This document shows positions 63,485 to 64,000 of a DNA stretch of 64,000 bases, piece by piece. The notes under the pieces were generated by a model. That model was not told where the DNA came from and did not search any database. It worked only from the letters and a program-made list of their open reading frames with translations. The translations under genes were made by a program, and so were the position numbers. The DNA is from Mycolicibacterium aromaticivorans JS19b1 = JCM 16368. Its GTDB lineage: Bacteria > Actinomycetota > Actinomycetes > Mycobacteriales > Mycobacteriaceae. The stretch is taken from assembly GCF_000559085.1 (NCBI RefSeq), contig NZ_JALN02000001.1, positions 5,022,001 through 5,086,000 of the forward strand. Reading direction: 5' to 3'. Position 1 is the stretch's first letter; each line of letters starts with the position of its first letter.

Positions 63485-64000
63485 ATGGTCCTGGGAGACG
63501 GGAAAGTTCGGAGGATTGTCCTGCTGACCCTCGGGTGGGAGGAGCTGCCCAAGTCGGTTTCGGTCTACGGGGCGCCAGCGGAGCTGCGGATGCGTGAGCC
63601 GGTGCCCGGGGTGCTGCTGCAGACCGACGGCGGCTGGGTGTTGCTCGACACCGGGTTCAACACCGCACTGATCCGCGATCCGGCGTTGTACCGGCGGTTC
63701 TTCCCGACCGTCGAGTACATCCCGGTACTCCCAGGACCCGGCGAGCCGATCGAGGAGTCGTTGCACGACATCGGGATCGACGTCGACGACATCCACCTCG
63801 TGGCGCTGTCGCATCTGCACCACGACCACGCGGGCGGCGTGAAGCTGTTCGCCGGCAAGGTCCCGGTGCACGCGCAGCGCCGCGAGCTGGAGTACGGACT
63901 GTCGAACCATCCAGAGCCCGAACACAACGCGATCAACCGCATCGACTTCGACGATCCCCGCATCGACTGGGTACTCGCCGACGGCGAAGCCGAGATCGCG
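63485..64000 (+). CDS. Metallo-beta-lactamase-fold hydrolase (partial)
   Basis: The first 172 residues are visible; the gene runs off the window end without a stop. SHLHHDHAGG carries the zinc motif HxHxDH, and LLDTGFN lies 50-60 residues before it, as in AHL-lactonase-like and similar MBL hydrolases. It begins 6 bases after the binding-protein stop and is likely the last seen gene of the ABC operon. The ATG at 63485 has no strong ribosome binding site. Confidence 0.8.
   Translation, partial: MVLGDGKVRRIVLLTLGWEELPKSVSVYGAPAELRMREPVPGVLLQTDGGWVLLDTGFNTALIRDPALYRRFFPTVEYIPVLPGPGEPIEESLHDIGIDVDDIHLVALSHLHHDHAGGVKLFAGKVPVHAQRRELEYGLSNHPEPEHNAINRIDFDDPRIDWVLADGEAEIA

Overview
The window is high-GC chromosomal DNA from a mycobacterium, most likely a fast-growing environmental species (Mycolicibacterium type). 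The signs are a PGRS-repeat protein, an MPT64 homologue, a long-form isocitrate lyase (ICL2), an MceA-type protein, a TIGR00027 methyltransferase, a DUF2993 (LmeA-like) protein, CxxHxxC ferredoxin, a PknF/J-like Ser/Thr kinase, frequent GTG/TTG starts and many 4-bp ATGA/GTGA gene overlaps. No rRNA, tRNA, CRISPR array, prophage or insertion sequence was seen.

Layout. 1-9 kb: cell-surface and secreted proteins (a PGRS aspartyl protease without PE domain, MPT64, a peptidase-like exported protein), a DUF2183 phosphatase, a methyltransferase and a purine permease. 9-18 kb: a small Rieske oxygenase/NAD(P) oxidoreductase operon with a divergent TetR, then ICL2, an orphan Mce protein, a ferredoxin coupled to an amino-acid permease, a strong terminator and an NlpC/P60-like secreted protein.

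18.4-40.1 kb: an 18-gene divergent catabolic locus, the most interesting part. Six genes run leftward (SMP-30-like double propeller, GntR/HutC regulator, two acyl-CoA synthetases, SDR, crotonase) and twelve run rightward (SDR, Rieske oxygenase, Baeyer-Villiger monooxygenase, SDR, class III CoA-transferase, two acyl-CoA dehydrogenase pairs, Gfo/Idh/MocA oxidoreductase, ThDP-dependent lyase-like enzyme, aldehyde dehydrogenase). Two copies of a GTCC-RGAC palindrome sit in the central promoter region and are probably the GntR operators. The enzyme set suggests breakdown of a cyclic ketone, terpenoid or steroid-like carbon skeleton: oxygenation, ring expansion to a lactone, hydrolysis, CoA activation, beta-oxidation, and perhaps one carbon-carbon cleavage giving an aldehyde. 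The substrate cannot be read from the sequence.

40-53 kb: D-aminoacyl-tRNA deacylase; an OmpR/histidine-kinase pair divergent from a proline-rich membrane protein and a histone-like J-domain protein, with direct-repeat response-regulator sites between them; TetR and MarR regulators, a YetF-like membrane protein, an alpha/beta hydrolase, PAP2 and DUF2993 genes overlapping tail to tail, a type II NADH dehydrogenase-like protein, and a coupled ferredoxin-reductase/diiron-type (PF10118) pair. 53-64 kb: an iron-sulfur photolyase behind a Ser/Thr kinase, then a TetR gene divergent from a peptide-type ABC transporter operon (fused ATPases, two permeases, isochorismatase-like hydrolase, lipoprotein binding protein, metallo-beta-lactamase-fold hydrolase). 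The last gene runs off the window end. Two CTGTCA-N3-GACAG sites lie between the TetR gene and this operon.
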